DNA from: Persicaria tinctoria
Taxonomy: Eukaryota; Streptophyta; Magnoliopsida; Caryophyllales; Polygonaceae
Reading direction: 5' to 3'
Assembly (NCBI GenBank): GCA_037127255.1
Contig: JBANSL010000004.1
Coordinates: forward strand, 620,001 to 684,000
DNA length: 64,000 bases
Shown: positions 1-10,849 of the stretch, piece by piece
Layout: each line of letters opens with the position of its first letter
Position numbering within the stretch: position 1 is the stretch's first letter
Notes under the pieces: generated by a model
The model's input: the letters and a program-made list of their open reading frames with translations, nothing else
Told to the model about the DNA's origin: nothing
Database searches by the model: none
Position numbers and translations under genes: made by a program

Positions 1-1449
1 CTCCATAGAGCATCAAAGAAGACTTAACCCAAACTTGAAAGAGGTTGTGAGAAAAGAAGTGCTAAAATTGTTAGATGCATGCATTATTTTTCCTATTTCT
101 GACAGTAATTGGGTGAGTCATGTGCATGTGGTCCCTAAGAAAGGTGGGATGACAGTTGTAAAGAATGAAAGGAATGAATTAATTCCCACTAGGACTGTCA
201 CAGGGTGGAGGATGTGCATAGATTATCGGAAGTTAAATGCTGCAACCCGAAAGGACCACTTCCCCCTCCCTTTCATCGATCAGATGCTTGAAAGATTAGC
301 TAGGCATTCTTATTACTGTTATTTGGATGGTTACAGTGGTTCTTTCAGATTCCCATCCATCCGGATGACCAGGAAAAGACTACTTTCACGTGCCCTTATG
401 GCACCTTCGCTTACAGAAGGATGCCTTTTGGCTTGTGTAATGCCCCTGCCACTTTTCAGCGCTGTATGATGGCCATTTTTTCTGATTTCATAGAGGACAT
501 AATGGAAGTTTTCATGGATGACTTTTCTGTGTATGAATCTTCTTTCGATAACTGCTTGTCTAACTTATCTCGAGTTTTGCAGCGTTGTGAAGAGGTCAAC
601 TTGGTTTTAAATTGGGAGAAATGTCATTTCATGGTGAAGGAAGGGATTGTCTTAGGCCATCTAGTGTCAAATCGAGGTATCGAGGTGGATAAGGCTAAGA
701 TAGACTTGATTGAGAAATTGCCACCTCCTACATCGGTTAAGGGAGTTAGGAGTTTTTTGGGTCATGCTGGGTTTTATAGGAGGTTTATTAAAGATTTTTC
801 AAAGATTTCAAAACCTTTTACCAATATACTCCTAAAGGATGTTGCGTTTAACTTTTCTCCAGAGTGCCATGAGTCTTTTTGCAGGTTGAAGCGGGCATTG
901 ATTTCAGCCCCCATAATGCAATCGCCTGACTGGGATCTCCCTTTTGAGATCATGTGTGATGCCAGCGATCATACAGTTGGGGCTGTTCTGGGCCAAAAGA
1001 AAGACAACAAGCTTCATGCAATCTATTATGCTAGCAGGACTTTGGATGAAGCTCAGAGGAACTATGCTACCACCGAAAAAGAGTTACTTGCTGTCGTCTT
1101 TGCTTTCGGAAAGTTTCGGTCATATTTGGTAGGTGCCAAAGTTATTGTGTCTACTGATCATGCTGCGATCAGGTACTTGCTGCATAAGAAGGATGCTAAA
1201 CCTCGTCTCATTCGATGGATCCTCCTCCTCCAAGAGTTTGACTTGGAGATCAAGGACAAGAAAGGGACTGAGAATCTGGTTGCTGATCATTTATCTAGGC
1301 TACCGCCAGAGCAGTTAGAGCACACTACTACTGAGCCTCCCATCAATGATTCTTTCCCCGGCAACGACGCCAAAAACTTGATGTTGCTAAAACCAACCCC
1401 GCAAGAATACGGTGTCAATTGTAGTATTCAAGTATCGTATCACAAGGAC
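1..1449 (+). pseudogene. Ty3/gypsy (Athila-like) reverse transcriptase-RNase H fragment, frameshifted
   Basis: This is the middle of a retrotransposon pol polyprotein cut by the window start. Reverse transcriptase motifs appear in order: a WRMCIDYRKLN block near 206-238, YLDGYSG near 319-339, MPFGLCNAP near 421-450 and the catalytic FMDD box (a YxDD variant) near 511-525. An RNase H domain follows, with DASDHTVGA near 958-985, EKELLAVV near 1075-1100 and [11 protein letters not shown] near 1150-1185, ending with a HLSRL box near 1290. The reading frame shifts once between about 340 and 420, so the reverse transcriptase is broken in the strand that carries the catalytic fold. The protein runs into unrelated sequence after about 1380, and integrase is absent. 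The FMDD form and the HLSRLPPE tail resemble Athila/Tat-type gypsy elements. It is a dead relic. Confidence 0.9.
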
Positions 1450-2910
1450 TGGTGGAGTGTCAATTATTAGCTTTAAACCAGTTTGACCAAGCCCAAAAGT
1501 AGCAGACAATTTAAGAGAAATTGTAATTGAAAGTGACAAATAACAATAGAATGATGAGAAATATATATGTGAGAGACATTCCAGGGCTAGGGATTCTGCG
1601 AACGATGCATCCTCAATAGAATAAAATGTAGTCTCACCCGAATCATTTCCAATTCTATGTGAAGGTAGGTTATCTAATGTAATTGCAAATCTCCTTTCGG
1701 TCTCAATGCAAATGTGTCTGAATTGGATAACAATCTCCTTTCGGTCTCATGCAACCAATTCAGACCCCTTGAGCTCTTAGAATCTAGGTGATAATCATAT
1801 CAATATCTCCTTTCGGTCTCAATCAATATCAATACAACCTAAGATTTCTACGACAACCTATTGATCCTCAAAAAGCTTAATTCACTTTCGCACAATTAAA
1901 CTTTAGGTTTAATCCTATAGTTCTAATGGATCAGATCACCTTTCGGTCTCAATTCACCATCTAAATTCCAACTTAGGGTTATCTTCTTTCGATCTCAAAC
2001 CCTAAATCAGGTCTAATCAATTCACATCGATTAGATTAAGTACAATAGGATTAAATCACAATTAAAATGAGAAATCATTCGGGTGATATGAAGAGCAACT
2101 CTATTTCTGCATCGTCGGGATTATCCCTATCCCTATAACAAGGAGAACTAGCCTAGCATGGAGATTTTCATATTCAATTCAATTAGACTAAGCATAGAAA
2201 TCAAATACAAACAAGAGATAAGAGTAAAAGTACCAATTCTGAATTGAAACGATTCGAATCTCCGCTTAGGGTTCTCACCAAGTTCTCCAAAGCACTCAAC
2301 AATGTCCGATTTTTCCGGTCCCCTGGTTCTCTAAAAAACGTCCCTTAAATACCCCCTCCATAAAAATAAATTAAAAACGGAAGAAAAAGGGTTCAGGGGA
2401 CGACACTCGGGCATAACACATCTCGAGTGTCAAAGGCACTCGGCCGAGTGTTTGGTTCTGTAAAGCACTGGAGGCCACTCGAGACCATAACTGCCCGAGT
2501 GTATAGGGCACTCGGCCGAGTGGGTGTTATTTCTCGCTTTTGAGGGCCACTCGAGCATACAACTACTCGAGTTCACATTCACTCGACCGAGTGTTTGGGC
2601 TTCCTTACTTCTTTGTCTTTTGCCAAGCTCGTCACGATTCCGGTGCTCCACATCCTTGATTCCGTCCCTCCTAGTGCATCTTTGATGCCTTCCGAGGGCA
2701 CCGAAAAGCCTCGAAGCTTGTCATTCTCCATTAGCTCTCTCATTGACACCAAAACCACTCAAAAGCACCTGAAATCATAACAAACGAGCGGTAGACACCG
2801 ATTCTACCAAACTAAACCAAAAAGGGCCAAAAATATATATAATAGTTAACTCAAAGGCTCTAAACCCGATGCAAACATGCCCTATATTCATCGCTAAATA
2901 GATGCTATCA
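1450..2910 (-). mobile_element. Athila-type LTR, minus orientation, probable solo or fused LTR
   Basis: Read on the minus strand this block begins TGATAGCAT at 2910 and shares its first bases and overall plan with the LTRs of element C in this window. A minus-strand TATA box (CTTAAATA on plus, 2344-2351) lies inside it. Five to six copies of a CTTTCGGTCTCA-like word are spaced along 1693-1990. A cluster of CTCGAG and CTCGGCCGAG palindromes fills 2400-2600. The left edge near 1450 is inferred from weak similarity to the end of the element C LTR. No matching 5-bp target duplication was found, so this is either a truncated LTR or the product of recombination with the pol fragment to its left. 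Confidence 0.6.
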
Positions 2911-3230
2911 CTACTAAGCTTGAATCATGTACAAAGAAATTGCCATATATTTGAATTGTTTTGTACGTAGTATTTTTTTTTAATAAGCTGGAGGACAAGC
3001 TTTCTTTAAGGAGGGGAGTATTGTTAGGATTAGAATAATAGGGGGTAATATGTGTAATTACTAAGAAATTAGAGAATGGGTTATAAATACCCAAAAATGT
3101 CTTTTTTTACGGACTATCAATGAATTACAGAATACGTTCTATCTTCTTCATCTCTCGATCTCTCTAATCTCTCGTTCAATCTCCTCACCTCAACCTCTCA
3201 ATCATCCATGGAAGATTTAGGATTCTAACA
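2911..3230 (+). mobile_element. 3' end of a short-LTR retrotransposon: polypurine tract plus 209-bp LTR
   Basis: A purine run GGAGGGGAGTA at 3010-3020 sits immediately before a TGTTAGGAT...GGATTCTAACA block at 3022-3230. This is the expected junction of polypurine tract and 3' LTR, with matching inverted ends. A TATA-like GGTTATAAATA lies near 3078. The upstream words GGAGGACAAGC...GGAGGGGAG are typical of chromovirus-type gypsy 3' ends. The internal coding region is missing to the left, where the Athila LTR abuts. Confidence 0.65.
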
Positions 3231-3626
<396 letters not shown>

Positions 3627-3947
3627 TATCATATATTAGTACGTGACTAGTGTAGGTCTCGTCCCGTGCACGGAGAATACATAAATACAATATTATAAAT
3701 GATTTAGATAGATTCTAAGAAATAAATAAAATAATAATAATCTTAATATAAATAATTTACCGACCAAAAAAATAGATATAAATAAAATTAATTCAATAAA
3801 TTAAATATTATATATCTAAATATCTTTTATTTAGATTCTCTCAAAATATAAACAAAATTCACAACGCGCCAAGTAGGATTTTTCATCCTAGATTCAACCA
3901 CAACGCGCCACATATGACGTTATACATCGGTTTTATTATATGTATAT

Positions 3948-4011
3948 AGATAGATAGATAGATAGAATAGAATAGAATAGAATAGAATAGAATAGAATAG
4001 AATAGAATAGA
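3948..4011. repeat. Compound microsatellite (GATA)n then (GAATA)n
   Basis: GATA units run to about 3964, then about ten AATAG/GAATA pentamers follow to 4011. One length-variable unit seems to have arisen from the other by a single-base gain. Confidence 0.97.
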
Positions 4012-4737
4012 TTGAGTGTGCAATTAAATGAATGAAACAATGGGGGCAAAAGGAAACAATGAAATAACTTAAGCCTTAAATATGAAATTGGCCGCATTTG
4101 ATTGTGTGCCCAATAAATTAGTTGCCTAATCAAAATTAAAGAGAATAAGGTAACAACTGAAATTAAAGAGTGAAACGGCTGGTATAATTGCCAAAGGTGA
4201 ACGGCTAAATTAAATGTCGGAAGCCGTTACATCTGCACCCTTCTTTCTGAGCATGTATATACGATACATTGTGGAGAGGCCAGAGCTCTGCTCAACAAAA
4301 CAAAAAAAAAGAAGGCATAATATATATACAAATTGGGGGAGATGCCACAGGCTGCACAGCTTCACCAAAACAAAATGGAGGAATATAGAAATAAGGGGGC
4401 CGGAGCTTTATCCATTTTAAAAAGGGGCGGCAAGTGAAGGTTTAGGCGGCAGGGTCATCATCACCCGTACCAATGGCAAAGTGCAGAGATGGCCTTGACC
4501 AAATTAAGGCATATGACGGAGGTTCTCGGACACTGTGTGAGGCTACAATGAAGATGGAGGAGGTGACGAGCTAGGCCCGCTGCTACTACCATGAAGGCGG
4601 GGAGTGTCCACAAATGAAGTCCATGCATGGTGACAATGACCCTGACTTGTAGTCGGGAGGATCCGAGTAATCTTTCGGGATTCGTGCGGTTCCAACCACT
4701 ACGCCATCCGAGTAATCTTTCACCCCTTGCATCGTAG
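4012..4737. other. Intergenic, no gene recognised
   Basis: Low-complexity AT-rich DNA to about 4430, then more balanced composition. The phrase ATCCGAGTAATCTTTC occurs twice (near 4665 and 4707). The open frame on the minus strand at 4461-4751 has no recognisable domain and is not called. Confidence 0.4.
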
Positions 4738-4885
4738 AGGGCTTGAAACATTCCGTTTCGCCTTCTACATTGAATATATTGAAGCCCTATAGTTTGGCTT
4801 GAAACATTCCGTTTCGCCTTCTACAGGGAAGACCCGTAGTTTGACGAACTCGGAGTGGTATGAAACATTCCATTTCGCCCAGCCC
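4738..4885. repeat. Three short tandem copies of a TTGAAACATTCCGTTTCGCC motif
   Basis: The motif recurs near 4742, 4801 and, degenerate, 4861, a spacing of about 60 bp. Each copy contains the imperfect palindrome GAAACATTCCGTTTC. Function unknown; probably transposon-derived. Confidence 0.75.
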
Positions 4886-5429
4886 CATAAACAGTCACCG
4901 AGTTTGGCCTCAGGTCTTTTGTTTCAAGGAGTTAAAGCTATAAGTGAGCAATAAAAGAATCGTGATTCAAAAATGAAGAAAAGGAGCCATCCTCCTCACA
5001 CGTACATGCCATCACCTGTTGCTACAAGGCTATGCAAGGGGTATGCCGGATGAAACGACGGCAAAAACGAAACTATGTGGTGGCCGCAGCAAATGCCAGA
5101 AGTTGGCCTGTCGACCAACTTTGGAGGATTCCTGCACAACATAGCATAATTTGTGCGCTCGACGATGATCTTTGCGTGCCCCCAATCAAATCTCCAACTT
5201 TGCGCCATACCAAATACAACCAAAGGCCAAAAACTTCCCCTAAGGATTGATCGAGTCAGTCTCGAACACCTCGCAAAAAGAGCCACGAAGAGCATATATA
5301 TGCTATATAACAAAAACATATATATATAGCAGTCAAGTTGACGATACTATTGTGAACAACTCCATCTATATACAAGTATAAAGAGAGTTGGAATCAATAG
5401 AAGACACTGCAAAGACAGCGTCCAAACAA

Positions 5430-5890
5430 AGAGCAATAAAAACGGAGCTCTATAGCAGTGGTGGCAAAGCAGCGAAGTTGACACGTTCATGCAGTTTCTG
5501 CGAAAGAACTGCCCAACAACCCATTTTAAGGCTCCATTACGTTCAGATCAGAGGGTATATAAGCCAACAAAAACTTTTGATCGATAGAGAACATCACAAG
5601 GAACATGTAGGAATAAAAATCAATGAAAACGGAGTTCTGTAACAGCAGTGGCAGGGCTCAAAATTTGACACTTTCACGCAGTTTCTGTGAAAGAACTGCT
5701 CAGCGCCCACTTTAAGGACCTATTGCGTTCAGCTCCGGGAGTACATGAACCAACAGAAACTAGTGATAGATAGAGGACATCACAAGGAACATGGAGTAAT
5801 ATAAATCAACAAAAACGGAGCTTCGTAGTAGCAATGGTGAGGCTCCAAAGTTGCCATGTTCACACAGTTTCTGCAAGTTCTTTTGCAATG
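5430..5890. repeat. 187-bp tandem repeat, about 2.4 copies
   Basis: Anchoring on the word AAAACGGAG (c at 5443, 5630 and 5816) gives periods of 187 and 186 bp. Shared landmarks in each copy are AACGGAGCTC, CAGTTTCTGCGAAAGAACTG and ACATCACAAGGAACATG. Divergence between copies is perhaps 20-25 percent, so the array is old. No coding sense is apparent. Confidence 0.85.
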
Positions 5891-6184
5891 GTCCGGGTCC
5901 GTTCATGGTGAGCGGCTGCATCAACACTTTCCAGAGAGCCTCCTATGATGATGGGGGAGTATAATGGCAATGCTTGGAAGCCTTGGTCATGCCCGTCAAA
6001 GCGTCCCTCGAGCTCCTCACATACGCAAGTCTAGTTCGACGACTAAGTCGGATGGAATTCGACACGCGATCTCAACACAAAGTCACATCAGACCAAGTTG
6101 AAATTATCCGCAAGAACTTTGGTGGCTTAACGCTCTCGAGAAGCTACTCGATCTGCATTAAGATCGACAATTGTAAAGGAATAA
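5891..6184. other. Unassigned DNA between tandem repeat and copia LTR
   Basis: Contains an open frame on plus (5974-6258) that runs into the neighbouring LTR and shows no domain. Nothing else seen. Confidence 0.35.
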
Positions 6185-6342
6185 TGTTTGCAGAGAAAGA
6201 TGTATTGTTCTTCTCATTGATTTCTGTATATATAGAGTACAAGGAGATTATAGTTTGACCTAAAGGGATTTGGAATCAAATCCTATCTGTAACAAACAGA
6301 ATAAGAGATATGATAAATACAAATAAATACAATTTTCTAACA
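6185..6342 (-). mobile_element. 3' LTR (158 bp) of a Ty1/copia element
   Basis: On the minus strand the block starts TGTTAGAAAATTG at 6342, directly after a purine-rich tract (CGGGGGCC, plus 6343-6350), and ends CTGCAAACA at 6185. A TATA-like TATATATACAG is present. The element is truncated at its other end, so no target duplication can be tested. Very short LTRs of this kind are usual in some plant copia lineages. Confidence 0.65.
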
Positions 6343-8520
6343 GGCCCCCGCAAGCTCATGAGCGGGAGCAGACATGTAGCTTGGAACTCAACGAATGGAA
6401 CCGATGATTGCCGACAGCTTTGGTAAATATGTCTGTGATCTGATCAAGAGAACGAACATGGCGAACCGTAAGATCTCCAGAAGCAACCAGTTCACGGACG
6501 AAATGATAGTCAATCTTGATGTGCTTGGAGCGCTGATGTAAGACCGGATTTGCAGACAGGAATGTAGCACTGAGGTTATCACAGAAAAGAATGGGCGGCC
6601 GAGCAAAAGGGATTTCCATCTCCTGTAACAATTCTTGCAACCACAACAACTCAATAGTAGTGAAAGCAATAGCCCCGTATTCGGCCTCAGTACTCGATCT
6701 GGCAACCACAGTCTGCTTCTTGGAGGACCAACTGATGAGGTTGCCACCATAGAACACTGCAAAACCATTTTGAGATCGGCAATCATCTAGATCGGAAGCC
6801 CATCCAGCATCAGAAAAGGCAACAAGGCGATCGTCAGTGGCTTTGAAAAGAGACAAGCAGACGCAATGTACGTAGCCTTTCAAGTAGCGCAGTATGCATT
6901 TCACAACCGACCAGTGCACCTCTGTGGGGTTGTGCATAAACTGACAGACACGATTGACCGAATAAGACATCTCCGGTCCAGTGATCGTGAAATATTGTAG
7001 AGTCCCAACAATTTGACGATACAAATGAGGGTCGGAACAAGGATTGCCGGATTGAATGAGACGTGACCTAGGCTCGGCTGGAGAGGAGATGGGCTTCGCA
7101 TCGGTCATGCTGCATCTATCCAAGATGTCCGCAATATACTTCTGTTGATTGAGATGAATAGCAGAGGGAGTGCGAACAACCTCAATGCCGAGAAAGCAGC
7201 TCAGAGCCCCAAGGTCTTTCAATGAGAAGGCACGATGGAGACTAAGTACAAACTCGTCAATGAATGTGGTATGAGATCCCGTGATAATAAGATCATCGAC
7301 ATAAATCAGAACACAGACCACATCAGTGCCATACCGCTTGATAAATAGAGATGAGTCAGAGACACGACCTTTGAAACCTTGCCGAGTGAGGGCGTCCTTG
7401 AGCTTCTGAAACCAGGCTCTGGGGCCTGTTTGAGGCCATACAAAGCCTTTCGGAGCCGACATACATGAGTAGGACGATCGGAAGCAACAAATCCTTGCGG
7501 TTGGGTCATGTAAACAGTCTCGGCCAGGTCGTCGTTCAAGAAGGCATTATTAATGTCAACCTGACGGAGGGGCTAGGGCCTTGTAAGGGCGAGACCAAGG
7601 ATAAGGCGGATGGTTGTTGGCTTGATAATCGGACTGAAGGTGTCGAAGAAATCAACACCAACTTCCTGACTGAACCCCTTAGCAACCAGACGCGCTTTGT
7701 AACGCTCAATAGAACCATCAGACTTGTGCTTGACCCTGTAAATCCACTTGCAACCAACAATGTTAGCACCAGGAGGGCGGGAAACTAAGTCCCACGTCCC
7801 ATTTCTCATTAAGGCATCATATTCTACATGCATAGCATGTTACCAGTGAGGGATTTTTGTGGCTTGATGAAAGAAATTTGGTTCAAGGGATGCAGTAAGG
7901 GCAATGGGTAAAGGATATTTGGAGGAGTAAAACACACTTGGCTTGAGAGAGTTTGTGGAAGCTCTTGTAGCCATGGGATGAGTGGAGGTGTCGGAAGGAC
8001 GAAACCAAGAAGGGGCGGCTAGGGACTGATCCGGGGAGGATGGGGGCGAGGCATGTGAGGAGGAATCAGTGGGAGGGTCCTGTGAAGCGGCCGAGGTACT
8101 GTCTTGCGAGGAACCCAGAGAGGAGGACCGTGTTGAAGACGGGGAGGACTCGGACACTAGTGTGGTGATGGAGGACTGAGACGAGTGAGACAGAGGTGCT
8201 AGTGGAGTGACGGGGGACTGAGACGAGGGAGACGAAGGTGTTGGTGTGGGTGCGGGAGGTGACTCCTGGGCAATAGGAGCTGCCGATGGGTGTGACGCAG
8301 CCTGGTGAAGAATGTGAAGAGGAGATGTGTGAGTGACGGGAGGGGATGCAACAGGTGAGGGTGCTGAATCGACTTCAACTGGAAACTGAGTTTCATCAAA
8401 CACCACAAACCCAGAGATATAGAAGCGATGTGTGGGAACATGAAGGCAAAGGTATCCCTTATGTTTCGAACTGTAGCCCAAGAAAATCCATGGGAGCGAC
8501 CAAAATTCAAGTTTAGTGTT
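6343..8520 (-). pseudogene. Ty1/copia pol remnant: integrase C-terminus, reverse transcriptase, RNase H
   Basis: Reading leftward from 8520: the end of integrase (GYSSKHKGYLCL near 8470), a long Ser/Pro-rich linker (about 8350-7960), then reverse transcriptase from [12 protein letters not shown] near 7815. The reverse transcriptase continues through [11 protein letters not shown] near 7690, ALYGLKQAP near 7415, [12 protein letters not shown] (the YVDD box) near 7290 and SCFLGIEV near 7190. RNase H follows with DAGWASDLDD near 6785, SSTEAEY near 6695 and RSKHIKIDYHFVRE near 6530. At least two frameshifts split it (near 7540-7570 and 7380-7460). The N-terminal half (gag, protease, most of integrase) is missing at 8520. 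A dead element; its closest relative in this window by linker style and RT wording is the copia at 62452-64000. Confidence 0.92.
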
Positions 8521-9145
8521 GGTATAAGGGCATAAGACGAAGCGGAAGGATGTTAAGGAAACTCTATTTATATCTATTATTTAGTGTTTTAATATTTTAG
8601 TTGATATTCTATTATTTTAGGAAAATAGATATATCTTTTATTTTAGGTAGAATCTAGAGGGTTATTTAAAGGAGAACTCTCTGTCATTGAAAGGACATTC
8701 AATATTATTCAGAAGCTTTTGCTCAAACCCTAAGACAAGTTCCTCTTGCGTTCTTGCTCGTACGATTGCGATTTCAATCCGTTTGTGCCGATTTGTCTCT
8801 CTGGTTATCTATCTCGCGGAGTAGGTGATCCAAGGAGAAAGTCCACGTCCTCTTGATCCAAGACGGGCTTGAATCAAGTTGTAGAAGGAGGTCTTTTGCT
8901 CAGGGACTTGTGCCGACGAGTGGTTTAATCTCTTAGGTATAAGTATTCCGGCCAACTGATTGCCTTTGAACCCCATATCTTTACTTTCGCTGAATATGTC
9001 GTATTTTTAACATCTGTTTTTATCTGAAAACTGATGTCGTTGAGTCTTCTGTCATCAGTCCGAATTATCAAACCGACGTCTAATCTTCTATTTGTGTTTG
9101 TTTTGGGAGCCTTTGTTGGAACGATCAGACAACCCCGCATCAAGA
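8521..9145 (+). other. Unassigned LTR-like sequence
   Basis: A TGTTAAGGAAAC start at 8552 after a purine-rich GCGGAAGGA, with a TATA-like TTATTTAAAGG near 8670, looks like the start of an LTR on plus. I cannot identify its end or a primer site. It may have replaced the missing 5' half of the copia element to the left. Confidence 0.35.
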
Positions 9146-10176
9146 TCAGCCACGCCTCAGCAGCGGTAGTGGCCCTGGCGACATGAGCCAGAAGCGGAGT
9201 GGTGAGAGTAGATCGAATCCAAAGAAGGACGAGACGATCCTTGCAAATCCAAGCGTGGAATAAGTGGTGGTGGTGGTAGGGGTCGGTGGGATGGTGGCCG
9301 GTGGGGGTTTGATGACTGAATCGAGAAACGAATCCAAGTCAAAGGCTTCAAGGGCAGAACGAACAGTATTCCATCAAAAAGAATAGTTGCTCCGATCAAG
9401 ACGGATAGCAAGTCATACAAATGTCGAGTCCAGTCGCAAGTTCCAAATCAAATTCATACCTTTGAACTACGAGAGATTTGATTCCGTCATCACGGATACG
9501 TAGGAAACCCATATTTGGGTCCAATCACAAACCTCAAAGAAAAAAAAATCAAACTCGATACTCTATCGAGTTGAAACCCAAACACATAAACCTAAACACA
9601 TATACCCAAACACATAACCAAATTCAAATCAGGCACCAAGTCTAAACCAAATCAAATCCAAAATCCTTACCATATACCAAACCAGACACAAAATCTAACC
9701 AAAACATCCACAAATACAGAAACCCTATATTTCTTCTAACTACGTTGGACTTGATCCTTCCCATGAAGGTATGTAGGCAACCCTCATCAACGGGTGCAGT
9801 CCAAACCACCGAAAACCCAAATCCTTGTCCTCTTAAAGTACCCCATAATTTAAAATTGTGAAGAAGTATAGATAAGGGTCGAACTTTATTTAAAAAAAAT
9901 TCAAATTAAAATGTGGTATGTGAGATTGTTCCTTTAACAATTTTTGCTTAACAAGGAGGTGTGTTGGTCCAATTAGGGAATTCGAGCACTTGTTGGAAAG
10001 ATAACTTCAAAAGCTATAACTTTGCTGAGGATAACTTTTGTGAAATTCTTCCCGAAGATGCCCCAAAAAAATGGTGAAGAGAAGAGCGTTCATCCTGTTG
10101 ACATCTGGAGTGGAGAAAAATGGTGAAGCCCGGTAGGAGAGATTTGTTTCTGCTTTTAGGTGTAGTATAGATTATA
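9146..10176. other. Unassigned repetitive DNA with two copies of a GTAGGMAACCC motif
   Basis: Two related phrases occur near 9465-9515 and 9740-9800: ACTACGxxxGAxTTGATxCC followed within 40 bp by GGxATGTAGGCAACCC. This pair is common in internal regions of plant gypsy elements (known generally; not checked here). A CCCAAACACATAAACC word repeats three times at 9580-9625. No intact gene. Confidence 0.4.
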
Positions 10177-10411
10177 CTCCCTCCGTCCAAAAATACATTG
10201 ACTTTTATTATTCATACACGCTTTTTAGGAGCTAAAAACTATATAAAATATTAACTTTTTTATTAATTTTTTTTAATAATTACAAACTTATTATCAATAA
10301 GTTTGTAATTATTAAAAAAAATAATAAAAAAGTTAATATTTTATATAGTTTTTACCTTCTTAAAAAAGTGTATGTGAATAGTAAAGTCCATGTATTTTTG
10401 GACGGAGGTAG
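10177..10411. mobile_element. Stowaway-type MITE, 235 bp, TA target duplication
   Basis: Ends are CTCCCTCCGTCC and its inverse GGACGGAGGTAG, the canonical Stowaway (Tc1/mariner) terminus, flanked by TA at 10175-10176 and 10412-10413. The whole element folds back on itself almost completely around the centre near 10290. It has no coding capacity. Confidence 0.95.
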
Positions 10412-10849
10412 TATTATTCTACAATAAAGATGTGATTTATAAACATCAAACTAAGATTGAGGACACCCATGTGGCAATGTCTCTAGTCCATCTTCTTAAT
10501 GGCCCAATTAAGTAGGACAAACCTACCTTTTTCAATCAAAATATCAAATTAAATTGAATTTTAAGGACCAAAAAATTTTAAATTGAATTTAATTAAAAGC
10601 CCCTTCACCCCTTGTCTTGCTTTCTTAACACTGACATAGATTTTTTCCTACTAATTTGCCCAATCGACATTTATAATTTCATAAAATTGTTTTTTAGCTT
10701 TATTGCAGTAATTTAAATCGTCAAAAAAAATGGGTAGCCAAATCTTCTCCCCTCTTTAACCGGTCCACCACCTCCACTTATTTTTATTTTTACTTCATTT
10801 TTATTTTTATTTTTTTGTGAGACAAAATCTTAAGTTTGTCTATAAGGTT
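10412..10849. other. AT-rich intergenic DNA
   Basis: Long A and T runs; no gene or element boundary seen. Confidence 0.5.

Noticed and set aside
1693..1990. Regularly repeated CTTTCGGTCTCA words looking like a CRISPR array
   Set aside because: Spacing is irregular, the words are 12 bp and degenerate, the context is a plant LTR and no cas genes exist.
4461..4751. 96-codon minus-strand frame
   Set aside because: No recognisable domain, no TATA or leader, and it overlaps repeated DNA.
9146..9420. Minus-strand Pro-rich frames as a host gene
   Set aside because: No conserved domain, and neighbouring DNA is retroelement debris.
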